Source of the DNA: Armillaria gallica
Taxonomy: Eukaryota; Basidiomycota; Agaricomycetes; Agaricales; Physalacriaceae
Assembly (NCBI GenBank): GCA_037576215.1
Contig: JBANDB010000018.1
Span: 186,001 to 250,000 of the forward strand
DNA length: 64,000 nt
Reading direction: 5' to 3'
Made by a program: the position numbers and the translations under genes. How positions within the stretch are numbered: the stretch's first letter is position 1; every line of letters starts with the position of its first letter. The notes below the pieces were generated by a model, which ran no database searches, was not told where the DNA came from, and was given only the letters and a program-made list of their open reading frames with translations. Positions 43,802-56,255 of the stretch are shown here, in pieces.

Positions 43802-45844
43802 ATGGACGCTGCTGTTCTCATCGTACGGTGACCATCTTGCCTGCGCAACAACTTACCTCATTCAATGACTCTCGCATATAGGTCGGCGCTGGACCTTCAG
43901 GCCTTTCTCTGGCACTCGCGTTAGTTCAGAGTGGCGTCGCTGTTCGTGTCATAGACAAGGTTTCTACGTATCGGATTGGTCAGAGGGGCTCTGGTGTTCA
44001 GGTAATCACGTTCCTTCATTAATGATGCCTCGCTTACACCTCGATGCAGCCCAGGATCCTGGAATTACACAAGTTCCTTGGTGTTCTACCCGATATTCAG
44101 AAGAGAGGTGGGCCCGTATTGCCCATGGTTCATCATCTTCCAGGGGGCGAGATGAAGAATGTCGAGATGGTAGCATTCATGCAGAACACCTTTGATCGAC
44201 CTTACGTGCGCCATTATAGTATTTTTTTAAAAAGTCTATTAACTGTCATGTGCTTCAGATAAACCCTATTGTAATAGGCCAAGACCGACACGAGGAGGTA
44301 TTGCGTGAACATTTGGCTAGATACGGTGTCACGGTTGAGTTGGGAACCGAACTGGTGTCCTTTGAACAATTCCCGGACCGAGTGGTCTCTCGCATTCTCA
44401 AAACTCACAACGGACAACAGTTCGAGGAGCATTTCGAGAGTCAATGGCTCATTGGTACAGAAGGTGCTCATAGTGTTGTGCGTAAAACGCTGGGCTTGAC
44501 GTTCCTCGGGGAGACGCGGAGGGGAGATCATTTAATCGTGGGAGATATCCATGTCAAGAATCGGTTGCTGGACAGAGACGTGCGTTGCTCGTCAGATTTT
44601 TTCTGCAGGTATTGAAGTTCTGATTTGAAGCTATGGCACATCTGGGGGGAATCGGCTACAAAGAGGTACACATCTGCATATCCTCTGCATATTGATTTTT
44701 CTGGTAACTGAATCATGAGCTACTTTCTAGCGTCATGGTCGTGCCTTTTGAGTCCAAAGACAACGACATGTATTATGTGCTCTATCTGGGTCGCGATTTA
44801 GATGCCACGAAAGCAGTATCCAGCAAAGAGGAATTTATCAAGGTTTTTTACGATATCACTGGGCGCACCGATGTCGAGTTTGGCGATCTCATCTGGGCCT
44901 CCACCTTCCAGTGAGCATTTTTCTGTGACTGTAAACATAAATAACTCGCAGCCTCAGGCCCAATGCTCGAATGGTCAACAGCTTTGGTTCTGGACGGGTC
45001 TTTGTTGCTGGAGGTAGGGTTCATTTTCTGTGTCAGTACTCTTACACCAATTCGCGACAGATTCTGCCCACGTTCACAGTCCTACTGGCGGTCAGGGACT
45101 CAACTCAGGTATTCAAGACGCCGTGAGTAAAACAAATATTCATTATATATTGCAGATTCCTGATGGCGGCTATAGATCAACTTAGCTTGGAAACTCGCTC
45201 TTGTTCAGAAAGGCATTGCCCACCGGAGTCTCCTTGACAGCTATTCCAAAGAGCGTATTCCGGTCATCGCAGCGATGCTCGATAAGACCTCTGAACTCCA
45301 TGCGAAGACCTTTACGCCCGGGGAGGGACAGACGGGTTGGACCAGAGGCTTCGAGCTTCGACAGTTGGGCGTCAACTACCGCGGCAGTCCCATCGTTGTC
45401 GACGAAACCCCGGTCAAGGGCGAAGAGGCTGTTGACCCATATCGTTCAGGCGACGACGGTACAGTTCGAGGCGGTGACAGAGCCCCCGACGCCCCCGGTC
45501 TCATTTCCGTCAATGACCCCAAGCGCGAAACAAGCCTCTTCGACGTTTTTGGATCCTCGTATCACACAGCACTCCTCTTCTCCGAAGACAACACCACGGT
45601 TTTGGATGCTCTGAAGAATTATCCCGCTGGTATCGTCAAGTCCGTAGTCATTCTCCCCCAGAAGCCGACGGGCGTTATTTCGGCTGACTACGTACTGGTG
45701 GATCATGATGGATATGCGTACAAGCATTATAATATGGTGGAGAAGCTCACCAAGATTGTCGTTGTTCGGCCAGATGGGATGATTGGTGCGCTTGTGCGTG
45801 GTGTGGATGGGTTGAAGCAATACTTTAACGGAATCCTTGTGTGA
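43802..45844 (+). CDS. FAD-dependent monooxygenase, group A (phenol hydroxylase-like)
   Basis: Nine exons join in frame (43802-43822, 43882-44001, 44050-44205, 44259-44579, 44631-44665, 44731-44910, 44952-45013, 45061-45122, 45176-45844), giving 541 residues. The N-terminal FAD-binding fingerprint is VGAGPSGLSLALALVQSGV; the DG-type motif reads WLIGTEGAHSVVRKTLGL; the second FAD motif is VAG-DSAHVHSPTGGQGLNSG followed by LAWKLALV. The C-terminus is a thioredoxin-like domain as in phenol 2-monooxygenases (YHTALLFSEDNTTVLDALKN). Such enzymes use NADPH and O2 to hydroxylate aromatic or polyketide substrates. The substrate cannot be told from sequence. No biosynthetic partners are next to it. A decayed fragment of its last exon lies at 27,823-28,469. 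The very short first exon (seven codons) is supported because it completes the Rossmann strand (AVLIVGAG). Confidence 0.9.
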
Positions 45845-46212
45845 TTGATATGGTGTAAATTTGCGTACTATCTTCCATTCATCGATTGTAAAGTATTTGG
45901 ATCTGAATGATATTTATGTCTTACTTTGAGTGCACTAAAGAAAATCAGTATTATAGCTATTCGAACAGTATCGCAGCGAGATTCTGGGGTGCTAAACAGT
46001 ACAATGGTAGAACACTTACGATTTCTTCACTCCGAGGTTTCAAACAAGATCGTGGTTGGCTCTCCGGGAAGGACTCATGCGACATATTTTAACACAAACA
46101 CGAGGAAAGTTGAGCATAAGCCTGTGCTCCCAAATGAGCCGGTGTCAATGAGGAACATAGGAGCATACCTAATTTAGTTTCCCAAGAGTTGTTTAAAATG
46201 CCTCCAAGCACA
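45845..46212. other. 3-prime flank of the monooxygenase
   Basis: The first about 85 bases match the flank of the fragment at 28.5 kb, marking where B-type homology ends. No gene is seen. Confidence 0.4.
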
Positions 46213-47379
46213 TCAAAATCTCAACTCTGTTCTCGAGAGGCCACATGCCCGGGCCAAGGCCATGACATTTAGGAAGCGGGAACGTACCGAAGAACGGTTG
46301 TTTCGGCTTGAGGATACATTCTTTACTGAACAGCGTTGCTCAGATCTACGGTCGGTAACTTTGTAGAAGATAGGGCTGGTGCCAACTATAGTGATGGCGG
46401 GAAAAGTGATGTCCAGCAAAGGAGGAAGGTGAAGACTGCTGACCTGAATCTTGTTTTTCATTGCGTAGGTAGCGATAGCCTCCCCCATAGCTTGAGGTCC
46501 GGGGTCCTTCGAATTCAACGAAATCTGCACAAAGAAGAGAATTTCGTTATCCATAACACAAACGTCGGTCCGAGCCAGTGAAGTTACTCCACTGAGGACA
46601 AAAGGTAGCGCATGGCGCATATAAAGGATCTTATTATACCCCGCATTGTAATAGAGGATCCCCAATAGCTTTGCCACAAAGTTGATGAATGCTGCCTCCT
46701 GGCCCGCTTCAATGGACCCAACGCTAGATCCAGGTAGTGCAACAACTTCCTTGTATCACCATCGAGAGCTTGTCGCCGGTCTTTGGTATTGATGAGAACA
46801 ACAAACGAAAATAAGTAGGCGCGGGAAGGCTATCTGAACCGAAGAATTGCTATTTGCTTTGAGACTCTACGGTGATATGGTACGCGGCAAGTTCGTGCTG
46901 AGCCCAGTCATTGCCAGATTTCGGGAAACGCATGAAGTTGACCATAGTTTCTGACGAAGCTGATGACAGGGGCCATCGGTGTAGCCTTCTGTTTGAGGCT
47001 TAGAGCGGTAGCGCGAGTTGGCTCTGACAAGGGCGAGAGACTCGGCCATAACATCAAACAAAAATGGACTTCTGGAAGAGATAAAGTATATTGCCAATAT
47101 CGTAGGGCGAGTATGATACGACGTTATCTGACCGGCCACATTCCCATCTCTGAGAATAACAACACAACAGGGGAACGGTTGGCGACGTCCGCTGAGTAGC
47201 CGACGAAAAAACAGTTTCTGTATGCATTCAAGTTGTGCGAGCAACGCCGCGTCAACGTCGATAGAGATATCGCAAGCAGGCATGAGATGCGAGATGCCAT
47301 TTTTCGGAAGAATGATGCCGACGAAGTTCTCTGCTCCGAACAAGGCGTTTACAGACTTCCTGGCTTTGGAAGCCTTCAC
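46213..47379 (-). pseudogene. Remnants of an unrecognised gene (two open segments)
   Basis: Two minus-strand open segments, 47379-46867 (170 codons) and 46677-46213 (154 codons), have protein-like composition. Segment one contains ARKSVNALFGAENFVGIILP; segment two contains QVSSLHLPPLLDITFPAITI and VGTSPIFYKVTD, a pattern I associate only loosely with large fungal accessory proteins. I cannot join them by introns or find a domain. They may be the distal part of the same decayed gene as the segment at 47,587-48,656. Confidence 0.3.
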
Positions 47380-47586
47380 GTTATAGCGCTCCTTAAAGAT
47401 ATGAATTCGGCCGGCTGGCAGTCAGAAACAGAAGCCAATATGAGAAGGATTAACGATGGATTCCTTGGCCACCAACCCTGCGATCATAGTCCAGAGATGT
47501 TTAATCGGTGGAAGGGAAGATGTTAACGAGATCGATGAATGTAACATAGGTCAATGGGATGAAAACCGTCCGAAGTATGGCATTTG

Positions 47587-48656
47587 TCAAAGCGAGACAT
47601 CATGACGGAGTGGAAACAAGGACGTCAAAAGTGACGCGGGAGAAAGGGTAAGGAACCAAATATGGCCAAATACAGCTAAGTCCGTTATTTGGTAGCTGCG
47701 TATAACTCGCAGCCGGATCTGAGTTCTCCGAGTTTGTACGAGTCGACGTAGACGTAGCACAATGATGCTGTCCGCAAGTACGATATCGGCGTTGCGGTTG
47801 GGTTGTTGGGCGAAGCCTACCAGGGGGGAGATTTGAGAAAGTGACGACACTAGAAATTCCTCATGAAGAACGGAGGTGATGGTGGGAACGTGAGGTTGCT
47901 GATGGATCCACTTCAAAGTTTTTTTTTCCCACTGGAACTCGCCGGCCATCCATTGACCAAGGTACATCTTGCTTGAATCATCCGAGTCGAAGATTTCATG
48001 CAAGGAGTTGAGGATCTGGCTGTAGGCTTCTTCCACGTCTTGCTGTGCGAACCCCCGAGGTACCCCGCCGCCATCTCGCCAAACTGGGGATGTGCTTGCC
48101 GAGGAGCGGTCAGGAAAGAGTCAGGAACAAGAGGTTCGGTGGTATGAGACAACTGTTGTAAAGATTGCGAATGGCCAGCAGGCGTAGTAGATGCCTTGTT
48201 GAATGCTAAGTGGAGAGGCGGTATGACTCGGATAACTTGAATCGTAGAGTTCATGTAATAAATATGTCTCAAGTTTTTGAAGTCCACAGGCATGGCGAGT
48301 GCAAATGGTTCCAGGCGTATGTTGTTGTCATCGATAATAATGAAGCGGATCGGCAACATGAATTCGTTAGAAACGTGAAGCACTGACTCGGAATCCGGTA
48401 TCAGACCTTGCCATGAGGTCGTCCCGATAAATATCTGCACGCAATCTCTCGAGCCCATCCAACGAACATTACATGCGCCAGGAAGTGGGACAACATCCGA
48501 ATTAAAATGCAGCCGGATTCCGACACGGCAAGAGGTGAGAAGACGGGTAACTTTGAAGTCGGTTGATGGACCCAAGACGATGTGCAAAGCGACAGTGGCC
48601 GGTGGCGAAACCATCAATGATATCGAGCAGGTTCGAGTAAGTTGGTAAGTGAGCAT
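47587..48656 (-). CDS. Hypothetical protein, possibly frameshifted
   Basis: A 247-codon frame from ATG 48656 (MLTYQLTRTCSISLMVSPPA) and a 149-codon frame ending at 47,587 overlap near 47,913-48,036. The second continues plausibly as EEAYSQILNSLHEIFDSDDS and WIHQQPHVPTITSVLHEEFL. The switch lies around 48,040-48,065, where only a 21-nt intron-like stretch is available, too short to be normal. So there is either a frameshift or a missed structure. A T-run of nine bases at about 47,920 is also a risk for read error. I do not recognise any domain. Confidence 0.35.
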
Positions 48657-49230
48657 GGATATCCGGCATCAAGTGGCATGTACACGGCTTTGATGCCGGT
48701 GTGGTTCCGCGACCTTACAAATCAACGTTTCAACCCTTATTAAGGGCCAGATTTTTACGACATCTGTTCAAACTTCACTACGCTTCGCTTATGCCCATAT
48801 CTCTGATTTCCAACAGAATCTTTATCCATCGGCACTGTTGTTCGCATCAACGTCAAAATTGAATAGACTTTGAATACCTCTATTGAACTGGGGGCGCTAA
48901 ATGTGAGTACTAGCTGATAAGGGCTAGACCGAGAAGCTTGGTCACATTTTTGTTATTACGCGGCATGGCGGATACGTTCAATAATCATTCAGAGTATGTA
49001 CAAGGCTACCTTGTCTTGTTTTGTAGGGGCATTGTACGAAAGGTATGGTAATGCTTCGTACCTGTGCATTGTTGTTTCCCGTTATAAAGTTCTTGTTCAA
49101 CGAGGGATTATGTTCCTTTCACAGAAGGCAATGTTTAAGCTCAAGCGCTGAGAAAGTGGTGAAGGGTCTATGTGAATGCTAGGGCTCCTTGTTCTTCCCT
49201 GTCACGCCAGCACCACGACTTGTACTCCTC
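48657..49230. other. Divergent intergenic region
   Basis: No supported gene. Confidence 0.4.
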
Positions 49231-50813
49231 ATGGAACAGAGCCCCCGTCAGATACCGCTTATCTATAGTGCAGCTCTTGCAGCGCTCTCGCACTTTCGCT
49301 TCGTCAATGTCCTTGTTGCGTTTGATGGGGACCTTGCATGGTACCTCTTGCGTGCTATCCGTTCTCCGAGGGTATTACACCGGTATTTTTCACAAATTCA
49401 CAATGCTAACTCATGTTCAATGCAGTGGCGACTAGACGTCCACATCGAAGGCGACTGTGCAACGCTCTTTTTCGCTATCAAGTCTCTTGCTAAAACAGAC
49501 CGGTGCTTCCGTATCGAGACAATGGACGACTCACGGAAGTATGCATTCCTAGTGTACACCGCAGATCTTCAGAACGCTACTGGTATCGATCTTATCGATG
49601 ACGAGCCACCCAATGTCAAGGAACCTCTATCCCAACGCCGCGTCGATTATTGCAGAGTGTTCTTTAATTGCGGCCTCGTCGGGGCGCACAACTTCCTCGT
49701 CGTACAACCTGACGACATTCCGCTACTTCCCTTCCAGCTTCTTCTCCAGTACCGTATGCGTGGATACCTCTCATCATGCCTCTCCGAGTCACGGAAAAAG
49801 TTGAATGATAGAATGGCACAGGACGTGGCTGCTATGAACGGATACTTCGATCTTCAGGGTAAGGATGCGAACCGAGAGCCCTGGCTTATATCACCACCAC
49901 AGCGACGCCATTTACTCCAATTCTTGACTGATATATGTATCTTTCACCCTCATGCCATTCCAATATTCGCGCGATACCTCAGCTTGTTACCTCCTGGATA
50001 TGCGTATCTACCCTCCATCGCACGTCGAGGTCGGCCTCAAGTGCCTCCATTCAATGCGTATCTTCCTCTTACCAAGATACCCATCGCTGTGATGCGTCTC
50101 CCAGGAGACCCTCACAAGGTGACGATGCAATCTCGTCTCCTTATGTCCGCTTTACATGACCTCTCAGCCCGTATCCGTGAATTGGGGTATGCGTGTTATC
50201 TTAATGGACCTGGAGACATTCCCTGGTACGTATTGGGTTCCCCCCAAGTTCCCCTGGTGGTAAGTAGCTGCTCATTCAGTCATACACATTCGCACTCACT
50301 TATCTGTATGAATTGCTGCAGCATTGCTGCATCCGCTATATGGTCATCCCCGTACATGTTGGTTTGAAAGCGGATGAACTTCGGGAGCAGCTTTGTAAAG
50401 ATGGACTATTGAAGAAGCGACCTAGCGGCGGTTACGTCTTCTCCAAGTGTGTTGCAGATGTTCCTCCTTGCAAAGTCGTCATTGAGGAGCCCCAGTCTGG
50501 CTTTCACCCGGAAGCTGAGATGGGCATCACTATGGATGGGATCGCATTGTATACCCCTGCACAACTTGTCTTTGACAAGCTCTCAACGATGCGTACTGGG
50601 AACATGCTTTACCGTCGGAGGGGAGATAAATTGAGCGAATGGGACAGGATTTCTCCTGGAATTACAGCTCTTTCTAGGGCAAAGGTGAATCTGCGTTCAG
50701 TGATTAGGGATAAGAAGAAAGGAGGGCAGTTTGATATGCTGGTGGAGAAGTTCTGCAGTGCGAATGAGTTTGCGGATCTTGAGTACCGTCACTTCCGCGA
50801 GGTCCTGGAATAA
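49231..50813 (+). CDS. Conserved-looking hypothetical protein, 488 residues
   Basis: Exons 49231-49371, 49426-50259 and 50322-50813 join in frame. The first intron (54 nt, with a ctaac branch-like site) could also be read through, since its length is a multiple of three. I start at ATG 49231 (MEQSPRQIPLIYSAALAALS); no upstream ATG is in frame. Notable parts: FVNVLVAFDGDLAWYLLRAI, DDSRKYAFLVYTADLQNATG, IPLLPFQLLLQYRMRGYLSS, HLLQFLTDICIFHP and AQLVFDKLSTMRTGNMLYRR. The LVAFDGD/DDSRKYAFLVYTAD pattern is reminiscent of nucleotidyltransferase-type folds, but I see no convincing catalytic motif and do not assign one. Codon use and splice sites look healthy. It lies within the 5.35-kb stretch that is absent from block B. 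Confidence 0.7.
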
Positions 50814-51396
50814 AGGAAGGTCAAGTTGACTGGTGTCGTATTTTCGTATGGTTCATATGGATAATGTATGCAGACGTACTCTAGTATTGAGCAATGGGCG
50901 GAGATTGCAATGGATCGCTTCGGCTGTGGGACCTGGGCCGAATATAGCGCTGATGAGCTTCGTGGGCTCGGTCATGTTCAAATCCTCTGTTCGGGATGAG
51001 AGACCTTCCTATTGGTACAGGCTACTGCAAGTAACGAAGCTTTGCTTCGACATCCATAACGTGTTGCTACACTTGGAACATGTGCCCAGCTCAGCTCGTC
51101 TAGCGCACCGTGCAGGCAAAAGTCAACTTGGCCAGCGCACTGTCTGATCTATCATCGTACTTTCCTACTCCTGGAGAGTCGCATTCTCCGAGGCCATGAG
51201 TGTCGCCAAACGGACCTAAGTGCTTGTATGTCTTGACCGCATGTTTCTTCCGATATCAGCCTACTGAGAACCTAGAGGGCAATGCAACTATGGTACTATA
51301 ACAGGTTTGATCTACCAATGGTGCTGCATGTTTGGTCCGAAATCGGGGAATTATCGTTCTATGCCTAGTGCGATCATTTCTGTATGAACGGCATCT
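50814..51396. other. Intergenic; B-type homology resumes at about 51,285
   Basis: A 104-codon frame at 50,833-51,147 has no domain features. From about 51,285 the sequence matches 28,595 onward in block B. Confidence 0.4.
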
Positions 51397-54300
51397 CTAT
51401 ACGCCACCGAGTCCACCAATGTTTGATAGCTCTATGTCCTCATGAGCAGTATCTTTACTAGTGACGTACCGTCGGACCCTGTGCCATGCATTCCACCATG
51501 GATCCTTCGGAGAATCAGCGGGAGGACTGTCATTCCGCTGAGCTATCTCCTCACTGAGTCTACTTCCGAAAGGACCAATACCGCCTCCTTCAAGAAAGGC
51601 TTCGAGATCAGCAAGGGTACCGGGTATGTTATATTCATCTGATAGTGTGGCAGGATATGCGTATTCTCGGAGCCTTTGTAAGCAAATGGGCCATGCAGAG
51701 TCATTGGGATAAAGGCGTGCGAGGTCACAAAGAGCCTCACTGGGACCTTGTCCGACAAGTAGAACACATGCGGCAAACAGGGTGTCAGGCTTAAAGAGGT
51801 ATGCTAAGAATTTTTGAGATATATGCGGATCCAATTTTGAGGATGATAGCCCAACAACAAATGTTTGTATGATGCGTGGTAGGTGACGATAATGATTGAA
51901 AATGTCGTCAGGATGGTAGTGAAGCTTCTTGACTGCCTGGTCAAAGAGACACTCAGCAGCAGCATACTTGAAAGCTTCATTCATGATAGGTGAGAAGCGG
52001 AACAAACAAGGAATGAGAGAAAAAGGAAAATTGCTGTACTGTTCAGCCCATGCAACATCCTTAAAGGCAATGTGGACAAACTTTGAAGCCAAGTCTGGAG
52101 TACACCAGTCTCGTGCGATGAACGGAGGCAGCGGGTACGTGGATTCCACCATGCACAGAAAAAGGTTTAGAGTGTCACGTTGTCTGTCCATAGGCATCCC
52201 CTCTTTGCCAGATTGATCTGATGACAGCAAGGTGTATAACAGTTTCAGGACAGCATGCCGATGGTTGGTTAGACCAGTAGGCATTAATCCATCCGATGAA
52301 GAGTTGCGTAAGTCAATCTTAGTAAATGTGCCGATGTTTAAGATGACTCCGTTGAAAACACTCCAATTACCAGTGTCCCGTTGAACAGACGGTGAGCCGG
52401 CCAAAGTTAAGAGAAAGCAGAGCCTTGGATCCTGAGGTGAAGGGTATTCATCAGGGCTTTCAGGATTAAAGATACTATCCGTGACATTCAATTGGCTTTG
52501 GATGATGTCTGCCACCCATGGATACAGATGCTTTCTAATAGCATCCACAAGTTCGACTGCTTCACTAGAGATCGTGGCATTGAATACCTTGATTTCTTCG
52601 TATTCAAAAACTGGAGGAGGGCAAACAAAGTCGGCCTCCCAATACAATGGTGGAATATATGGGAAGAAATATTGGATCAAATCATGGATATCCTGCTTCT
52701 TCTCCTCTGGTCGAATTGATAGGAATTTGTGAAGTAGGCGTGCCCACATAATGGGTTGTAGAGCGAGCTCGGACCAGGGTAGAAGCTGTTTCCGGATCTC
52801 ATCGCGATAGGAAAGGGTAGCGTTTATTTCAATTGAAAAACACTGAAGCTGAAGATAGACGTCATAGGACAAGCGTTTCTGTATGGATCCTAACGTGTCA
52901 CTATCCAAAAAAATTCCAAGATAGTGTCTGGGCAACCGGGCGAAGGCTCGGGAGAAACGATCAATTGGACCTTCTATGATTGGACCTTCTATGACAGGCT
53001 GGCCTCTGTTCATTGTCCATAGAAAAGCACGGAGAGCATCCTGACATATGTCCCCAAGGCCAGCTATTTGGCGGCTTAACGGTTCCACGGACTTCAGCGG
53101 TAGAGCACTTATCGACTGTACGACAATGCGCTGAACGCTTGGGTTGGATGACATGGAATATAGCCAGGACAGGGCATGTACATCTGTTTCATCAGCATAG
53201 CACTCGACAGCTGCAATTTCAGCATCTTTAAGTGCATGTACAGCTGGTTCTGTCGAGGCTGAGGGAAACTTGATTTTGAAGATCGGAAAGATAACCTGAT
53301 TGAAGAAGGCAGCTTTGTTCATGATATAGGTATGAAAAGAGAAGATGTACTGCGAAAGTGGTGTCTTGTAGGGACATGAGGGGTATAAGATTGGAAGGAA
53401 GTTGGTTATCAGGTACGCGGCGAATGAAATGGACGCAATGGCTCCGACGACAGATGCGATGGACACCCGAAGGGGAATGATGAAGAGAACCAACCCCAGC
53501 AGAAACACGGCAAGGGATACGCTCATCAGGACGGGCAGTAATCCGACGATGAGGTCCACTCCCCATTTCTGCAGTCCCATGTATCGAAACTGACGTAACC
53601 GGCACCTATCGCGCGGTGTTCCTGATGGGACCGACATGTATTGGTGGATCCATTGCTTTGTCAAAACAGCGAAGAGAGCTGTCGCGAGGCTAAGGGAGAG
53701 ACTTGTAAACCAGAGACCATTGACCCATGAGTCGGACGTCGAGGGACGAAAGGTGAGATCTGAGCGTGGGATGGTATTCACAAGGGAACCATTCGACGCC
53801 GAGCGTTGGACGTCAATGAGCTCAATCAAGAGCGTTGCCGTCACTTGTCCGTAGTCGACCTGCAAGCTTTGCGACGTCTGAGCGACAAAAGTGGTGACCA
53901 CGGCCGAGAAGAGACCAGCCTGTTTGCCTAGCATTAGTGAAGACAGAGAATAACTCAATCCAGGCACTGACGAAAACGAGAAGAACATCCAATCCATCTC
54001 TCCATCCTTCCACCATCTCCAAATCAAAGATGCCGGACTCTTCGAGGTATGTCCTCCAGACCCTGGCCATTGGTCCCAACTCCTCGTACCGCTTATCTTC
54101 AGGGAACCTTTGCTCATAGTCAAATGGATCACTCCCTTAACTCAGAATGAGATTCACAAAACCGAAAAGTGGGGGAAAACGTACCCTTGACGACATATTC
54201 TGGGCGGTGCATGCCCATCGTCTTGCGCTTCGACTTTCGTCGGCGGCGCGGAGGAGGTGCCTCTGGTTGGTGATGGTGTCCATTATCTTTGGAGCTACGA

Positions 54301-56255
54301 GATGATCTTGAATGTCCCTCATCTGTAGAGTCGTCGGATGTCGTCGAAGGAGTGTCGTCGTGATCGCTCTGTATGGCATGAACAGAAGGCTCATGGTCTT
54401 GGGAGATACGAGGTGTTCTTGAATGACTGTCATCCTGAGGGACATCGGATGCTCTCTCGAGGTCGTCACCACCGTCGCTCTGCATAGCGTGGATGGAGGG
54501 CATGGCTGTCAGAGTGGTACTGTTCCAAGGGCTGTTCAGTGCATAGGCGCCGTAGGCACGTGCAACAGGTGCAATTTCTTCCCACAGTGTGATAACCACA
54601 GCCCAGTTCGGATTTGGTTCCAGAGGTTCCGACGCGTCAATTACATGCAGAGTCATTGCATGAACGCGTAAGATAGGATAGATTTGGTTTATTAATAACA
54701 TGGACCAGATACAAATTTTCGTCGTGAGGAATATACCACGGGGAAAAGCCGCTATGTTCGTTTGATCACTCCTCGTGCCGGCCTACGAAAATACGGATCT
54801 AGAAGGATCTCAGCCGAAATCCTGGCCTGAAACATCCAGGTCAATGATGTTCTCATATCAGTAGTTGTGAGAGCTTACCCCATTAAATACCTCTTGATTT
54901 TGCTTTGTCCGCACAGTAAACACGGAATCGGGGTGTTTTTCATCGAGGAATTGGGTAAAAAAATTTGCATTGTAGAGGAAGTCATTGTCAAATTCGTCGT
55001 TTTCCGTTTCGTCATCATCTCCCTCCACTTCCACGTCATGTGCCAATGGGCTCGAACCATCACCAAGCACAGAATCCGGATGCACGGCGACCAACCGTAG
55101 GTCTTCCACCCAAGGCATCATTAACATAGCTTTGCATGCAGCTCGTGTTTGCACAGAAGCCCCAGCATACGCCAGAAGTGTGGTGCTGTCGTTGATGTAC
55201 TCCGAAATTCGGGTCAGAATATCAAGGGGCAGCGGCGTATGCAAAGGCTTCGTAGTCCAAACTGCGACATCGGGGTGTCCCAGGGAAAGGTGATCAAGGT
55301 ATTCGGAGAGACGCGCGAGGGCAGTTATGCCTGGCGTGCTCGGGGAATAGGCATACCAGGATGGAAGGAAGTCCAGTGCGCCCGTATGACTGACTTTTCC
55401 CGTCTCTGCCTCCAGTTCAACAATGACGCAATGGAAGAGAGAAAATGCAACGCCGAAGGAGTTCGAGGCGGGGGATTGCGAACGCAGGCATGTAGTAATG
55501 GCGACGACGGCTGCTTTCAGGTTGGATTCATCATATAGATGCGTCCAGGTGAACACGCAGAGATTCTCGCGCAGCCACACTGCCAACGAGTGTTCCTCCG
55601 ATACTTTGGCGGGATAATCACGAAAGACGTTGGGTTCCCACGGCATCCGGTACTTGCACGACGACAGAGCGGTGAAGGCGAAGGTGTAGAGGGTACATAG
55701 GCTTTTTTCAGTGAAGGAATCCCGACTGGGAATATGGTCAAGGTTGAAGATTCTGTAACGGGTCACCAGGCTGCCTCCCATCGTCCTCCCGATCAGGGCC
55801 TCCAAGAGACGAATGCGAGTGCGGGAAACGACAGACATAGCAAGAGGAGAGATATCTCCCTTGCCAGTTATCGTTGCCTCGAGTCGCTTGTAGGCCTCTA
55901 ATTGTTCATCGCTGATCTCTGGTGGCGACGGGTGCCAGTTGACCTCGTATCGGTGGCGTTTTGGCATGTTCTCAGCGTAGAATCGTCGACCATAATGATC
56001 CCACGAGATGAATCTGCAAAAATCATCGGAAGAAGGCATGCAGTCGAGGCGGAACATAGGAGTGCGATTGATGTGGAATACAAGATTGTCCAAGTCAATT
56101 TCGTAGGACCAATCAATGAAGACGTCGTATTCTGGAAGCTCGTGAGAGATGCAGTAGTCGTCGCTGACTTCGTGCGCTCCACTACGCCGTTCTTCCATGT
56201 TGTATTCCTTCAAATCATCATCCAAACGTCCTGCAAGTTGTCTGGACCATTTTTC
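51285..56255 (-). repeat. Segmental duplication, block B' (right part)
   Basis: Matches about 28,595-33,572. It holds the full-length DUF6535 and F-box-like genes. Normal CpG content is kept here, in contrast to block B left of 30.1 kb. Confidence 0.8.
51397..54656 (-). CDS. DUF6535 membrane protein, full-length copy
   Basis: Exons 54656-54185, 54135-53972 and 53919-51397 join in frame, giving 1052 residues. The first about 155 residues are low-complexity and acidic/Ser-rich, with a basic cluster (RRRRKSKRKT) that could be a nuclear or membrane-proximal signal. Then comes the DUF6535 domain: MARVWRTYLEESGIFDLEMV, GLDVLLVF, AGLFSAVVTTFVAQTSQSLQ, VNGLWFTSLSLSLATALFAV, KQWIHQYMSVPSGTPRDRCR and LIVGLLPVLMSVSLAVFLLG, with about five membrane helices in all. 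The intron before AGLFSAV is the position I know for this family. About 650 helical residues follow. I chose the ATG at 54656 because it is the one shared with block B; an upstream ATG at 54701 is possible. Biochemical function is unknown. Confidence 0.85.
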
